Assembly (NCBI GenBank): GCA_023405815.1
Contig: JAEXXM010000054.1
Location: forward strand, 1-64,000
Length of the DNA: 64,000 bases
DNA from: Pseudomonadota bacterium
Lineage (GTDB): Bacteria; Pseudomonadota; Alphaproteobacteria; Rhizobiales; Hyphomicrobiaceae
Direction of reading: 5' to 3'
The notes beneath the pieces were generated by a model. It was given only the letters and a program-made list of their open reading frames with translations. It searched no databases and had not been told where the DNA came from. Both the position numbers and the translations under genes were made by a program. Position 1 is the stretch's first letter; every line of letters starts with the position of its first letter. Shown here one piece after another: positions 38,312 through 46,240 of the stretch.

Positions 38312-39223
38312 ATGGCGCTGCCGCTGCACACGCTCGACGTCTTCACCGATAAGCGCTTCAGCGGCAATCCGCTCGCCGTGGTCACCGACGCCGACGCACT
38401 GACGGGCGAGGAGATGCAGGCCATCGCCCGCGAGTTGAACCTTTCGGAGACGGTGTTCGTCCTGAAGTCGCAGAACCCGGCGCACTCCGCGCGCGTGCGC
38501 ATCTTCACGCCGGGACGCGAGATTCCCTTTGCGGGCCATCCAACAATCGGCACTGCAATCCTTTTGGCGGAGCTGCGCACGCCGCTGGTCAATGGCGAGC
38601 GCGACGCCATCATCGTGCTTGAGCAGACGATCGGCACCGTCCGCGTCGGGGTTCGCCTTCGTGCCGGACAGGCGCCGTTCGCCGAGTTCGACGCGCCAAA
38701 GCTCCCCGAGAAGGTGGCGATCCCACCCTCGCGCGACCGCATCGCCGATGCGCTCGGCCTCTTGCCGCGCGAGATCGGGTTCGAAAACCACACGCCGCAA
38801 TGCCTCTCCGCCGGCAACACCTTCGCCTTCGTCCCCGTCGCCAGCCTCGAGGCCATCGCCAAGGCACGCGTCGAGCAGGCGCATTGGGGGAGCGTCTTCC
38901 CGAGCAGCACCTTCGCCGGCGCCTATCTCTATACGCGCGAGTGCGTGCACGCTGGCTCTGCATTCCACGCGCGCATGTTCGCGCCCCAGCTCGGCGTGCC
39001 GGAGGATCCGGCGACCGGATCGGCGGCGGTCTGCTTTGCCGGTGTCGTGCATGACTTCGACGGCCTGCCAGATGGCGCTCATCGGCGCGTGATCGAGCAG
39101 GGCCACGAGATGGGGCGCCCCAGCTCCGTTGCCTTGACCCTCGTCATCGAGAACGGGCGCCTCGATACGGTGCGTATCGGCGGCTCGGCCGTGCGCGTCA
39201 TCGATGGCACGATAGCCGGCTAA
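38312..39223 (+). CDS. PhzF family isomerase-like protein
   Basis: 303 residues with the two-lobed PhzF fold: LHTLDVFTDKRFSGNPLAVV at the start, the catalytic Glu in LNLSETVFVL, RIFTPGREIPFAGHPTIGTA, and DPATGSAAVCFAG in the second lobe. PhzF catalyses an isomerisation in phenazine synthesis, but most family members outside phenazine clusters have unknown substrates and no phenazine genes are here. Full length. Cytoplasmic. Confidence 0.93.
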   Translation: MALPLHTLDVFTDKRFSGNPLAVVTDADALTGEEMQAIARELNLSETVFVLKSQNPAHSARVRIFTPGREIPFAGHPTIGTAILLAELRTPLVNGERDAIIVLEQTIGTVRVGVRLRAGQAPFAEFDAPKLPEKVAIPPSRDRIADALGLLPREIGFENHTPQCLSAGNTFAFVPVASLEAIAKARVEQAHWGSVFPSSTFAGAYLYTRECVHAGSAFHARMFAPQLGVPEDPATGSAAVCFAGVVHDFDGLPDGAHRRVIEQGHEMGRPSSVALTLVIENGRLDTVRIGGSAVRVIDGTIAG

Positions 39224-39331
39224 GGCTGGCCTTCAGGAGTTCTCTGACCCCGGTCAGCGCGTGCGAGCGCCGGATTCTCGCCCCCTCGGTCGTTACCGGC
39301 ACAACAGAAGCCGAACACCGGGGCCACACGC

Positions 39332-40192
39332 GTGACAGCAGTTCCGAGCCAGCCATCCTCCCATGACGACGATCACGATCGTGGGCTCCATCACGACCTT
39401 GCCGTGATCGGGCGCCGGCGGGCCCTCGCTTGGCTCGGGTCCGCGGGGCTCGTCACCGTGCTCGGCGCCTGCGGCGACGAGCCGTCCTTCGCCCGCGCCG
39501 AGGCCGAGGTTATCGGCAGTGCCCCCGATGGCAGCCAGTGCGTCGCCCACCCGCGCGAGACCGCCGGCCCGTATCCGGCAGACGGATCGAACCGCGCCCA
39601 TGGCACGCTCGCCAACGTGCTCGACAAGAGCGGCATCGTGCGCGCCGACATGCGCCCAAGCCTGGAGCCGAACGCGGCTGTCGCCGAAGGCGCGCCGCTG
39701 GAGCTGACGCTTGAGCTGGTCGACGTGAGCAAAGGCTGCGCGCCGCTGCCCGGCCGCGCCATCTACCTCTGGCACTGCGACGCCGCCGGCCGCTACTCGA
39801 TCTACGATCTCCCCGAGGCGAGCTACTTGCGCGCGGTCGGCGTCACCGATGCTGCCGGAAGGCTTACCTTCACGACCATCTTCCCCGGCTGCTACCGCGG
39901 CCGCTTCCCGCATATGCACTTCGAGGTCTATCCGAGCCTCGACAAGGCGGCTGACTACAAGAATCGCATCCTCACCTCGCAGCTCGCAATGCCGGAATCG
40001 CTTTGCAGCGCGGTCTATGAGGCTCTTCCCGCCTATAGGGAAAGCATCGCCAACTACGCCGACTCCCCGCTGAGCCGCGACGGTATCTTCGCCGACAACA
40101 CCCCCCGCCAGCTCGCCGCCCAGACCCCCGAGCTGACCGGCGACGGCGCCAGCGGCTACCGCGGCCGGGTGGTCATTGGCATCAAGGGTTGA
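39332..40192 (+). CDS. exported intradiol ring-cleavage dioxygenase-like protein
   Basis: 286 residues from a GTG start. The N-terminus has a His/Asp-rich stretch (HDDDHDRGLHHD) and then RRRALAWLGSAGLVTVLGAC, which looks like a lipoprotein signal ending in a lipobox Cys, possibly Tat-type (double or triple Arg). The enzyme domain has the expected Fe(III) ligands: a Tyr in IYLWHCDAAGRYSIYD, YRGR and the PHMHFEVY His pair. Cytoplasmic family members cleave catechols; exported ones are less studied. C-terminal part contains a Pro/Arg-rich stretch. Divergent function, such as acting on phenolic compounds outside the cytoplasm, is inference. Confidence 0.85.
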   Translation: MTAVPSQPSSHDDDHDRGLHHDLAVIGRRRALAWLGSAGLVTVLGACGDEPSFARAEAEVIGSAPDGSQCVAHPRETAGPYPADGSNRAHGTLANVLDKSGIVRADMRPSLEPNAAVAEGAPLELTLELVDVSKGCAPLPGRAIYLWHCDAAGRYSIYDLPEASYLRAVGVTDAAGRLTFTTIFPGCYRGRFPHMHFEVYPSLDKAADYKNRILTSQLAMPESLCSAVYEALPAYRESIANYADSPLSRDGIFADNTPRQLAAQTPELTGDGASGYRGRVVIGIKG

Positions 40193-40282
40193 TCCGGCCG
40201 ATAGCCTGTTGCTAACGATGCCGTTGGCGCCTGATTGGCGCCGGACTAGCCTTAATTGCCGTGATGTATTAAGAGATGGCGC
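40193..40282. other. interval between the dioxygenase gene and the leuA leader
   Basis: A short dyad GGCGCC-TGATT-GGCGCC (40226-40242) without a T tract may end the upstream transcript. The leuA promoter should lie in 40193-40270; no convincing boxes seen. Confidence 0.35.
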
Positions 40283-40396
40283 ATGCGCCAGACGACAGGC
40301 ATCGAACGCAATTGCTTCTCCCGCCGCCCGGATGACATCCGCGGCGCCGCCTCGGCGCGTCTTCTGCAGCTTCTGAGCCTCCTTAGCAGCCCCTGA
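40283..40396 (+). CDS. leucine-rich leader peptide of leuA
   Basis: A 37-codon ORF (MRQTTGIERNCFSRR... to SP) too short for automatic calling. Codons 27-34 read Leu-Leu-Gln-Leu-Leu-Ser-Leu-Leu (ctt ctg cag ctt ctg agc ctc ctt), six leucines in eight codons, immediately before the stop and the 5' arm of a hairpin. That placement is how amino-acid leader peptides sense charged tRNA. It lies 116 nt ahead of leuA. A Shine-Dalgarno is weak (AAGAG). Confidence 0.75.
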   Translation: MRQTTGIERNCFSRRPDDIRGAASARLLQLLSLLSSP

Positions 40397-40484
40397 GCCT
40401 TCAAGGTTCCGGCCGATCCGGAACGGGCGCTCAGGGGGATGAAAAGTCGAGCGAGCTGAAAATCAAATGCCGCTCCCTCTGAGG
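40390..40484 (+). promoter_or_regulatory. alternative hairpins of the leuA leader (attenuator-like)
   Basis: CCCCTGAGC (40390-40398, over the leader stop) pairs with GCTCAGGGG (40429-40437), with GTTCCGG/CCGGAAC inside. The same GCTCAGGGG can instead pair with CCCTCTGAG (40475-40483) shortly before leuA. Mutually exclusive pairs of this kind are typical of attenuators, yet no U tract follows, so control may be translational or Rho-dependent. Confidence 0.6.
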
Positions 40485-40511
40485 AGCTGCCGGAAGCGAA
40501 AGAAGAAGCCG

Positions 40512-42089
40512 ATGACCACCGATCCGCACAAGTCCGACGGGCATTCCGCCGCCGAGCGCGTCGTCATATTCGACACCACCTTGCGCGATGGCGAGCAATG
40601 CCCTGGCGCCACCATGACCTACGAGGAGAAGCTCGAGGTCGCAGAATGCCTCGACCACATGGGCGTCGACGTCATCGAGGCGGGATTCCCCATCGCCTCC
40701 GAAGGCGATTTCGAGGCCGTCTCCGCCATCGCCAGGCAGGTGAAGAACGCAACCGTCGCCGGCCTCGCCCGCGCCATCAACGCCGACATCGACCGCGCCG
40801 GCGAGGCGGTGAAGCACGCCAAGCGCGGCCGCATTCACACCTTCGTCTCGACCTCGCCCATCCACCTCGCGCACCAGATGCGCAAGACCGAAGCCGAGGT
40901 GCTGGAGATCATCACCGCCACCGTCGCCCGCGCCCGCAACCTCGTCGAGGACGTCGAGTGGAGCGCCATGGACGCGACGCGCACCGGCATCGACTACCTG
41001 TGCCAGTGCGTCGACGCCGCCATTAAGGCGGGCGCCACGACCATCAACCTGCCCGACACCGTCGGCTACGCGACGCCGGACGAGTATGCGGCAATGTTCC
41101 GCATCGTGCGCGAGCAGGTGCCGAACTCCGACAAGGTGATCTTCTCCACCCACTGCCACAATGACCTCGGCTTGGCCGTCGCCAACTCGCTGGCCGCGCT
41201 GGGCGCCGGTGCGCGCCAGATCGAGTGCACCATCAACGGCATCGGCGAGCGCGCAGGCAACGCGGCGCTGGAGGAGATCGTCATGGCCGTGAAGACGCGC
41301 CATGACCGCTTGCCCTACGGCACGGGCATCGATTCAACGATGCTGTCGCGCGCCTCGCGCCTCGTCTCGGCGGTGACCAACTTCCCGGTGCAGTACAACA
41401 AGGCCATCGTCGGCCGGAACGCCTTCGCGCACGAGAGCGGCATCCACCAGGACGGTATCCTCAAGTACCAGCAGACTTACGAGATCATGACGCCGGAATC
41501 TGTCGGCGTCGGCAAGACCTCGCTGGTCATGGGCAAGCACTCGGGCCGCAATGCCTTCCGCACCAAGCTGAAGGAGCTCGGCTACGAGCTCGGCGAGAAT
41601 GCGTTCGAGGATGCCTTCAACCGCTTCAAGGCGCTCGCCGACCGCAAGAAGCACGTCTACGACGAGGACATCGAGGCGCTGGTCGATGAGGGTATCGCCC
41701 ACATGCACGATCGCATGAAGGTCGTCTCGCTCACCGTCATCGCCGGCAACATGGGTCCGCAGACGGCAACGCTGACGCTCGATGTCGACGGCGTGCAGCA
41801 CACCGTTCAATCGACCGGCAACGGCCCGGTGGACGCGACATTCAACGCCATCAAGATGCTGGTGCCGCACGACGCCAAGCTCGACCTCTATCAGGTGCAC
41901 GCCGTGACCGAAGGCACCGACGCGCAGGCCGAGGTCTCGGTGCGGCTGGAGGAGGGCGGTCGCATGGTGACCGGTCGCGGCGCCGACACCGACACAATGG
42001 TAGCTTCCGCGCGCGCCTACGTCTCAGCGCTCAACAAGCTGATGGTAAAGCGCCAGAAGACCGCGCGCGTGCAGCAGCAGGCGCTCTAG
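40512..42089 (+). CDS. leuA: 2-isopropylmalate synthase
   Basis: First committed step of leucine synthesis: condenses acetyl-CoA with 2-oxoisovalerate. 525 residues. Catalytic TIM barrel begins VVIFDTTLRDGEQCPGATMT; metal ligands in STHCHNDLGLAVANS; FAHESGIHQDGILKYQQTYE is the second signature; the C-terminal regulatory LeuA dimer domain (TVIAGNMGPQTATLTLDVDG onward) should give leucine feedback. Start at 40512 follows family sequence. Preceded by a leucine leader and followed by an intrinsic terminator. Confidence 0.96.
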   Translation: MTTDPHKSDGHSAAERVVIFDTTLRDGEQCPGATMTYEEKLEVAECLDHMGVDVIEAGFPIASEGDFEAVSAIARQVKNATVAGLARAINADIDRAGEAVKHAKRGRIHTFVSTSPIHLAHQMRKTEAEVLEIITATVARARNLVEDVEWSAMDATRTGIDYLCQCVDAAIKAGATTINLPDTVGYATPDEYAAMFRIVREQVPNSDKVIFSTHCHNDLGLAVANSLAALGAGARQIECTINGIGERAGNAALEEIVMAVKTRHDRLPYGTGIDSTMLSRASRLVSAVTNFPVQYNKAIVGRNAFAHESGIHQDGILKYQQTYEIMTPESVGVGKTSLVMGKHSGRNAFRTKLKELGYELGENAFEDAFNRFKALADRKKHVYDEDIEALVDEGIAHMHDRMKVVSLTVIAGNMGPQTATLTLDVDGVQHTVQSTGNGPVDATFNAIKMLVPHDAKLDLYQVHAVTEGTDAQAEVSVRLEEGGRMVTGRGADTDTMVASARAYVSALNKLMVKRQKTARVQQQAL

Positions 42090-42107
42090 GCGCAACCCCA
42101 ACCCGCG

Positions 42108-42146
42108 AAGGCGTCGCTGCAACCTGACGGGCGGCGGCGCCTTTTC
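42108..42146 (+). terminator. intrinsic terminator after leuA
   Basis: AAGGCGTCGC / GCGGCGCCTT, 10-bp stem with one G-U pair, followed by TTTTCGTTT, 18 nt after the leuA stop. Confidence 0.75.
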
Positions 42147-42242
42147 GTTTGCTGCGCCTTGGGCTGGCGCGAGAAAACGCCTAAAATCCCTGCGGAAGCG
42201 GCCGCATTCGACCGCTACGAATGGTAGAGGTGTAATCCGGCA

Positions 42243-43280
42243 ATGCTGCGGGGCGTCGCCAGCGCGTTCTCGGACGACATCACGGTCGACCTCGGCACGG
42301 CCAACACGCTCGTGCACGTCGCCGGGCGCGGCATCATTATCGACGAGCCGTCCGCCGTCGCCGTGCGCGCATACCGGGGTGCGCGCGAGATCCTCGCCGT
42401 CGGTCGCAAGGCGAAGGCCCTCATCGGCCGCGCGCCGGAGAATGTCGAGCTGGTTCGGCCGCTGCGCGATGGTGTCATCGCCGACTTCGTCGCCACCGAG
42501 GAGATGCTGCGCCAGTTCATCAAGCGCACAAAGACGATGCTCGGGTTCCGCCGCCCCCGCATACTCATTTGCGTCCCCGCCCAGGCGACGCCCGTCGAGC
42601 GCCGCGCCGTGCACGACACGGCCCTCTCCCTCGGGGCCCGCAAGGTCTACCTCATCGCCGAGCCGGTCGCCGCCTCGCTCGGCGCCGGCCTCCCCATCGG
42701 CGATCCGGGCGGCGCGATGGTGCTCGACATCGGCGGCGGTACCTCCGATATCGCCGTGCTGTCGGGCGGCAGCATCATCTCCGCGCGCACGCTGCGCGTC
42801 GCCGGCAACGCCATGGACGAGGCGATCGTCCGCTATATCCGCCGCCGCCATCAGCTCCTCGTCGGCGAAACCAACGCCGAGCGCATCAAGGTCGAGGTCG
42901 GCACGGCCCTCGCGGCGCCCAACGGCCGCACCGCCGAGGTGCATATCCGCGGCCGCGACCTGCGCCAGGGGAGTGCCAAAAGCATTGTCCTCCGCGCCAA
43001 GGACATCGCCGAGGCCCTGGACGAGCCGATCGAGGCATTGGCCGAGTTCGTCCAGAGGGCGCTCGAGGACCTGCCTCCCGACATCCTGAGCGACATTGCT
43101 CGGCGCGGTGTCCATATGACCGGAGGCGGAGCCATGCTCGACAAGCTCGACATCGCCTTGAGCCGCCGCATCGGCGTCAGGTTCCATGTCGAGCAGAACC
43201 CCATGCACTGCGTCGTCAAAGGCTCAGCCGCAGTGCTGGCAGCAATCGAGGCGCACGAGCACCTTCTTATGCGCCCTTGA
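42243..43280 (+). CDS. mreB: MreB/actin-like rod-shape protein, divergent and unaccompanied
   Basis: 345 residues. Actin-fold nucleotide motifs present: phosphate-1 VDLGTANTLVHVAGRGIIID, phosphate-2 LDIGGGTSDIAVLSGGS, adenosine motif TGGGAMLDK. MreB filaments guide peptidoglycan synthesis at the side wall. Compared with usual MreB (VKGRGIVLNEPSVVA) several positions differ (VAGRGIIIDEPSAVAVRA). The usual downstream mreC-mreD are not here; a convergent PilZ gene follows after six bases. It may be a second MreB copy or the sole copy of a strain with a dispersed cluster. Confidence 0.85.
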   Translation: MLRGVASAFSDDITVDLGTANTLVHVAGRGIIIDEPSAVAVRAYRGAREILAVGRKAKALIGRAPENVELVRPLRDGVIADFVATEEMLRQFIKRTKTMLGFRRPRILICVPAQATPVERRAVHDTALSLGARKVYLIAEPVAASLGAGLPIGDPGGAMVLDIGGGTSDIAVLSGGSIISARTLRVAGNAMDEAIVRYIRRRHQLLVGETNAERIKVEVGTALAAPNGRTAEVHIRGRDLRQGSAKSIVLRAKDIAEALDEPIEALAEFVQRALEDLPPDILSDIARRGVHMTGGGAMLDKLDIALSRRIGVRFHVEQNPMHCVVKGSAAVLAAIEAHEHLLMRP

Positions 43281-43286
43281 CGCTTC

Positions 43287-43589
43287 TCAGAACTTCAGCC
43301 GGGCGTAGCGCTTGTTTGCGGCGTCGTGGATGCTGCTCGGAGCACCCTGGAACTCGACCCCCAGGGAATTCGCCTGACGCCAGGCGATCTTCGCCGGGTA
43401 GAGCATGCCGGACGATTTCTCGTAGAGCTGGAAGGTGTCCGGCAGCCCGACTGTGCTGGCAATCAGCAGGCGGGCGCCGCCTGGCGACATGTCGCGGATC
43501 GTGCAGTCCAGAACCCGCAGCCCGTCCGCGAAGACGATCTTGCCCTCCTTGAGGACCCGGCGACGTGGAACCTTCCGTTTCTCTTCCAT
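43287..43589 (-). CDS. PilZ domain protein (c-di-GMP binding)
   Basis: 100 residues that are essentially one PilZ domain: the RxxxR-like basic start KRKVPRRRVLKEGKI and the DxSxxG motif in RDMSPGGARLLI, both needed for cyclic di-GMP binding. No partner domain. Such single-domain proteins act as adaptors for motility, polysaccharide or cell-envelope machinery. Convergent with the MreB gene, six bases apart. Confidence 0.88.
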   Translation of the reverse strand: MEEKRKVPRRRVLKEGKIVFADGLRVLDCTIRDMSPGGARLLIASTVGLPDTFQLYEKSSGMLYPAKIAWRQANSLGVEFQGAPSSIHDAANKRYARLKF

Positions 43590-43912
43590 GGGTCACCGCA
43601 GGGGCAACGGTGGCGGGGCGGGTTCTCGGTTGCGCGAGATTCGCCGCACGACTCGCAGCAGAGCCGATTATGCAGCAGAGGGCGGAGGCCGCGCTACACG
43701 CCAGGCACGGATTTGGCCGCCTCAGCGGCAATTTGGGTGCGGCGAGGCCCTTGGGCCGGACCTTGAAAACTGGGGTCGCGAGCCTGCTGGACAGGCGGGC
43801 CCCATGGTGCTACACGCACCTGCAACGAGGGGCTCGCGTGGCGGGCCCTTTTGACGTCTTGGCCCTGCGGCCTCAGCCGCAAAAACGGGCGGGCGCGCCG
43901 GGAAGACGGCAC
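43590..43912. other. gene-free interval before tRNA-Lys
   Basis: 323 nt between the divergent PilZ gene and the tRNA gene. No credible ORF. A TTGACG at about 43851 could be a -35 box for the tRNA but no clear -10 follows. Confidence 0.3.
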
Positions 43913-43988
<76 letters not shown>

Positions 43989-44121
43989 TTCTTTTCAATG
44001 GATTGGCGCAAGAGAAGACCTGCTGCGGTCTCTTGCGAGGCCGCATGGGCATTCGTCTCACCATGATCGACGTCAGCCTCCGGCCCGTGCTAAAGCGCTG
44101 CCGCCTTAGCCAGAGCCCGGT

Positions 44122-44727
44122 ATGTCAGAGCGCCCGACACCCCTATCCATCCTCATCATAGATGAGAACCGCCTGCGGGCGGCCGTCATCGAGGACGGTT
44201 TGCGCGACGCCGGCTATACCAATCTCACCGTCGTCACCGATGTGGTCGGCATCGCGCGCAAGATCGCCGAGACGGCCCCCGACGTCATCGTCATCGACCT
44301 CGAGAACCCAAACCGCGACATGCTCGAGAGCATGTTCCAGCTTTCGCGCGCCGTGCAGCGCCCCATCGCCATGTTCGTCGACCGCTCCGACCAGGCCTCG
44401 ATCGAGGCCGCGGTCGAGGCCGGCGTATCCGCCTATGTCGTCGACGGCCTGAAGCGCGAGCGCGTGCGGCCGATCGTCGACATGGCGATCAGCCGCTTCA
44501 ACGCCTTTGCGCGCATGGCGCGCGAGTTGGATGAGGCGCGCTCTCAGCTCGAGAGCCGCAAGCTCATCGACAGAGCCAAAGGAATCCTGATGTCGACGCG
44601 CGGACTGAGCGAGGCCGATGCCTACGCGCTGCTGCGCAAGACCGCGATGAACCAGAACCGCAAGATTTCCGAGATCGCCGAGAGCCTGATCACGGCAGCG
44701 GGGTTGCTCGCCCCACCGGAGGACTGA
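44122..44727 (+). CDS. nasT: ANTAR-domain antiterminator NasT
   Basis: 201 residues. An N-terminal receiver-like domain (LSILIIDENRLRAAVIEDGL, acidic pair DE, then VIVIDLENPN) is followed by an ANTAR RNA-binding domain at about 135-195 (LIDRAKGILMSTRGLSEADA, YALLRKTAMNQNRKI). NasT binds paired hairpins in the leader of nitrate-assimilation transcripts and prevents their termination; NasS holds it back when nitrate is absent. The stop shares one base with the nasS start. Target hairpins are present at 46130-46164. Confidence 0.93.
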   Translation: MSERPTPLSILIIDENRLRAAVIEDGLRDAGYTNLTVVTDVVGIARKIAETAPDVIVIDLENPNRDMLESMFQLSRAVQRPIAMFVDRSDQASIEAAVEAGVSAYVVDGLKRERVRPIVDMAISRFNAFARMARELDEARSQLESRKLIDRAKGILMSTRGLSEADAYALLRKTAMNQNRKISEIAESLITAAGLLAPPED

Positions 44728-45956
44728 TGAGCGTGCGCAGCAATCATGAGATCGTCGCGGGGTTCATCCCGCTGCTCGACAGCGCGATCCTCATCGCCGC
44801 GCGAGAGAAGGGGTTCGCAGAGGCAGAAGGTATCGAGTTGACGCTGGTGCGCGAGACGTCCTGGGCCAGCATTCGCGACCGTATGGCCGTGGGGCATTTT
44901 CAGGTCGCCCATCTTCTGGCGCCGATGCCCATCGCCGCCAATCTCGGCCTGACGCCGCTCGCCGCCAAGACCATCGCGCCGATCGCGCTCGGCCTCGGCG
45001 GCAACGCAGTCACCGTATCGAATGCGTTGTGGGCGCTGATGGCCGATCAGGGCGCCGAGCCGGATCTGGACCCGGCGACATCCGGGCGAGCCCTGCACAA
45101 AGTCATCACGCAAGCGGAGAAGGATTGGTCTGCGCCGTTGAAGTTCGCCGTCGTGCATCCCTTCTCGGGTCACAACTACGAGCTCCGCTACTGGCTTGCC
45201 GCCAGCGGCATAGACCCCGAGCGCGATGTCGAGATCGTCATCGTGCCGCCGCCGCTGATGGCGGACGCGCTCGCTGCCGGAACGATCGACGGATACTGCG
45301 TCGGCGAGCCCTGGAGCACGGCCGCCGCCACCGCTGGCATCGGACGCATCGCCACCGTCAAGGCCGCGCTCTGGCGTTCGAGTCCTGAGAAGGTGCTGGG
45401 CGTTGCCGCGGCCTGGGCCGAGCGCGAGCCTGATGTTCTCGCCGCGCTTCTGCGCGCGCTTTGCCGCGCAGCGCAGTGGTGCGGCGCTGCCGAGAATCAT
45501 CAGGAGGTGGCCGAGATCCTTGCCGCGCCGGCCTACATCGCCCGCCCTGCGGAATGGATGCTGCGCGGACTCTCCGGCCGGCTCGACATCGGCGGTGGTG
45601 AGAGCCGCAGCGTCGCCGAGTTCTTTGTGCCGTTCGCCAAGGCCGCGACGTTTCCATGGAAGAGCCACGCGCTGTGGTTCTATTCGCAGATGGCGCGTTG
45701 GGGCCAAGTGCAACATACCTCTGAGAATGCCGCGATCGCGCGCGAGACCTACCGCCCCGACATTTACCGCAGTGCCTTAAAGCCGCTCGGCGTCGCTCTT
45801 CCGGCGGCCAACGCCAAGGTCGAAGGCGCGCTTCTGAGGCCGACTCCCGTCGGCTCGGCAGGCGCGAGCCTCACGCTCGGACCGGACGGATTCTTCGACG
45901 GCGCGCTCTTCGACCCCGACAAGCTCGACGCCTATATCGCGGCACAGAAACGCTAG
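44727..45956 (+). CDS. nasS: cytosolic nitrate sensor NasS (NrtA-like)
   Basis: 409 residues, related to the periplasmic nitrate-binding protein further down (shared SHNYELRYWLAA and AGTIDGYCVGEPW segments) but with no signal peptide: it begins MSVRSNHEIVAGFIPLLDSA directly with the binding fold. That is the hallmark of NasS, which binds nitrate or nitrite in the cytoplasm and then releases NasT. Translationally coupled to nasT. No terminator follows immediately; the nitrate operon leader begins in the next 284 nt. Confidence 0.92.
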   Translation: MSVRSNHEIVAGFIPLLDSAILIAAREKGFAEAEGIELTLVRETSWASIRDRMAVGHFQVAHLLAPMPIAANLGLTPLAAKTIAPIALGLGGNAVTVSNALWALMADQGAEPDLDPATSGRALHKVITQAEKDWSAPLKFAVVHPFSGHNYELRYWLAASGIDPERDVEIVIVPPPLMADALAAGTIDGYCVGEPWSTAAATAGIGRIATVKAALWRSSPEKVLGVAAAWAEREPDVLAALLRALCRAAQWCGAAENHQEVAEILAAPAYIARPAEWMLRGLSGRLDIGGGESRSVAEFFVPFAKAATFPWKSHALWFYSQMARWGQVQHTSENAAIARETYRPDIYRSALKPLGVALPAANAKVEGALLRPTPVGSAGASLTLGPDGFFDGALFDPDKLDAYIAAQKR

Positions 45957-45975
45957 CCTGCGGCAGAATGTGCGC

Positions 45976-45992
45976 TGCACAAACTTTGTGCC
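45976..45992 (+). promoter_or_regulatory. NtrC-type binding dyad
   Basis: TGCAC-N7-GTGCC matches the NtrC consensus TGCAC-N7-GTGCA at nine of ten defined positions. It is 106 bp upstream of the sigma-54 -24 element, a usual enhancer distance. Confidence 0.65.
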
Positions 45993-46097
45993 GAATGGGC
46001 AGCTAATTGACTATTCTTTGATCTTGCCCAACCGCTTAACCATGCGTAACAAATCACAAAAGCGCTTATCTAGGCCGATTCAGCCAGTCGCGATGGT

Positions 46098-46112
46098 TGG
46101 CACGATATCTGC
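46098..46112 (+). promoter_or_regulatory. sigma-54 promoter of the nitrate operon
   Basis: TGGCACG-ATAT-CTGC, against the consensus TGGCACG-N4-TTGC. GG (46099-46100) and GC (46111-46112) are separated by ten bases as required. The expected start at about 46124 lies just before the first ANTAR hairpin. Confidence 0.8.
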
Positions 46113-46129
46113 CTTTAGATAAGCCGAGC

Positions 46130-46164
46130 GTGCCCAATGACGGGCACTTCCAGGCAAAGCTGCC
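46130..46164 (+). promoter_or_regulatory. ANTAR-type RNA element: two hairpins with six-base loops
   Basis: P1 is GTGCCC-AATGAC-GGGCAC (46130-46147); P2 is GGC-AAAGCT-GCC (46153-46164). Both loops have A at position 1 and G at position 4, the rule for NasT/NasR/EutV targets. P2 shares AAGCTGCC with the 5' arm of the terminator, so binding P2 would block it. Confidence 0.75.
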
Positions 46165-46213
46165 GTTCAAGCCATTGCGCGCGTGCGCAGGGGCTTGGCC
46201 GGCAGCTTTTTTG
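46157..46213 (+). terminator. regulated intrinsic terminator of the nitrate leader
   Basis: AAGCTGCCG / CGGCAGCTT enclosing CAAGCC / GGCTTG and TGCGC / GCGCA, followed by TTTTTT (through 46212). It lies in the leader about 28 nt before the first structural gene and overlaps the P2 hairpin of the ANTAR element. Confidence 0.9.
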
Positions 46214-46240
46214 TTTTCGGGCCATGCAAGGGGACGATTA

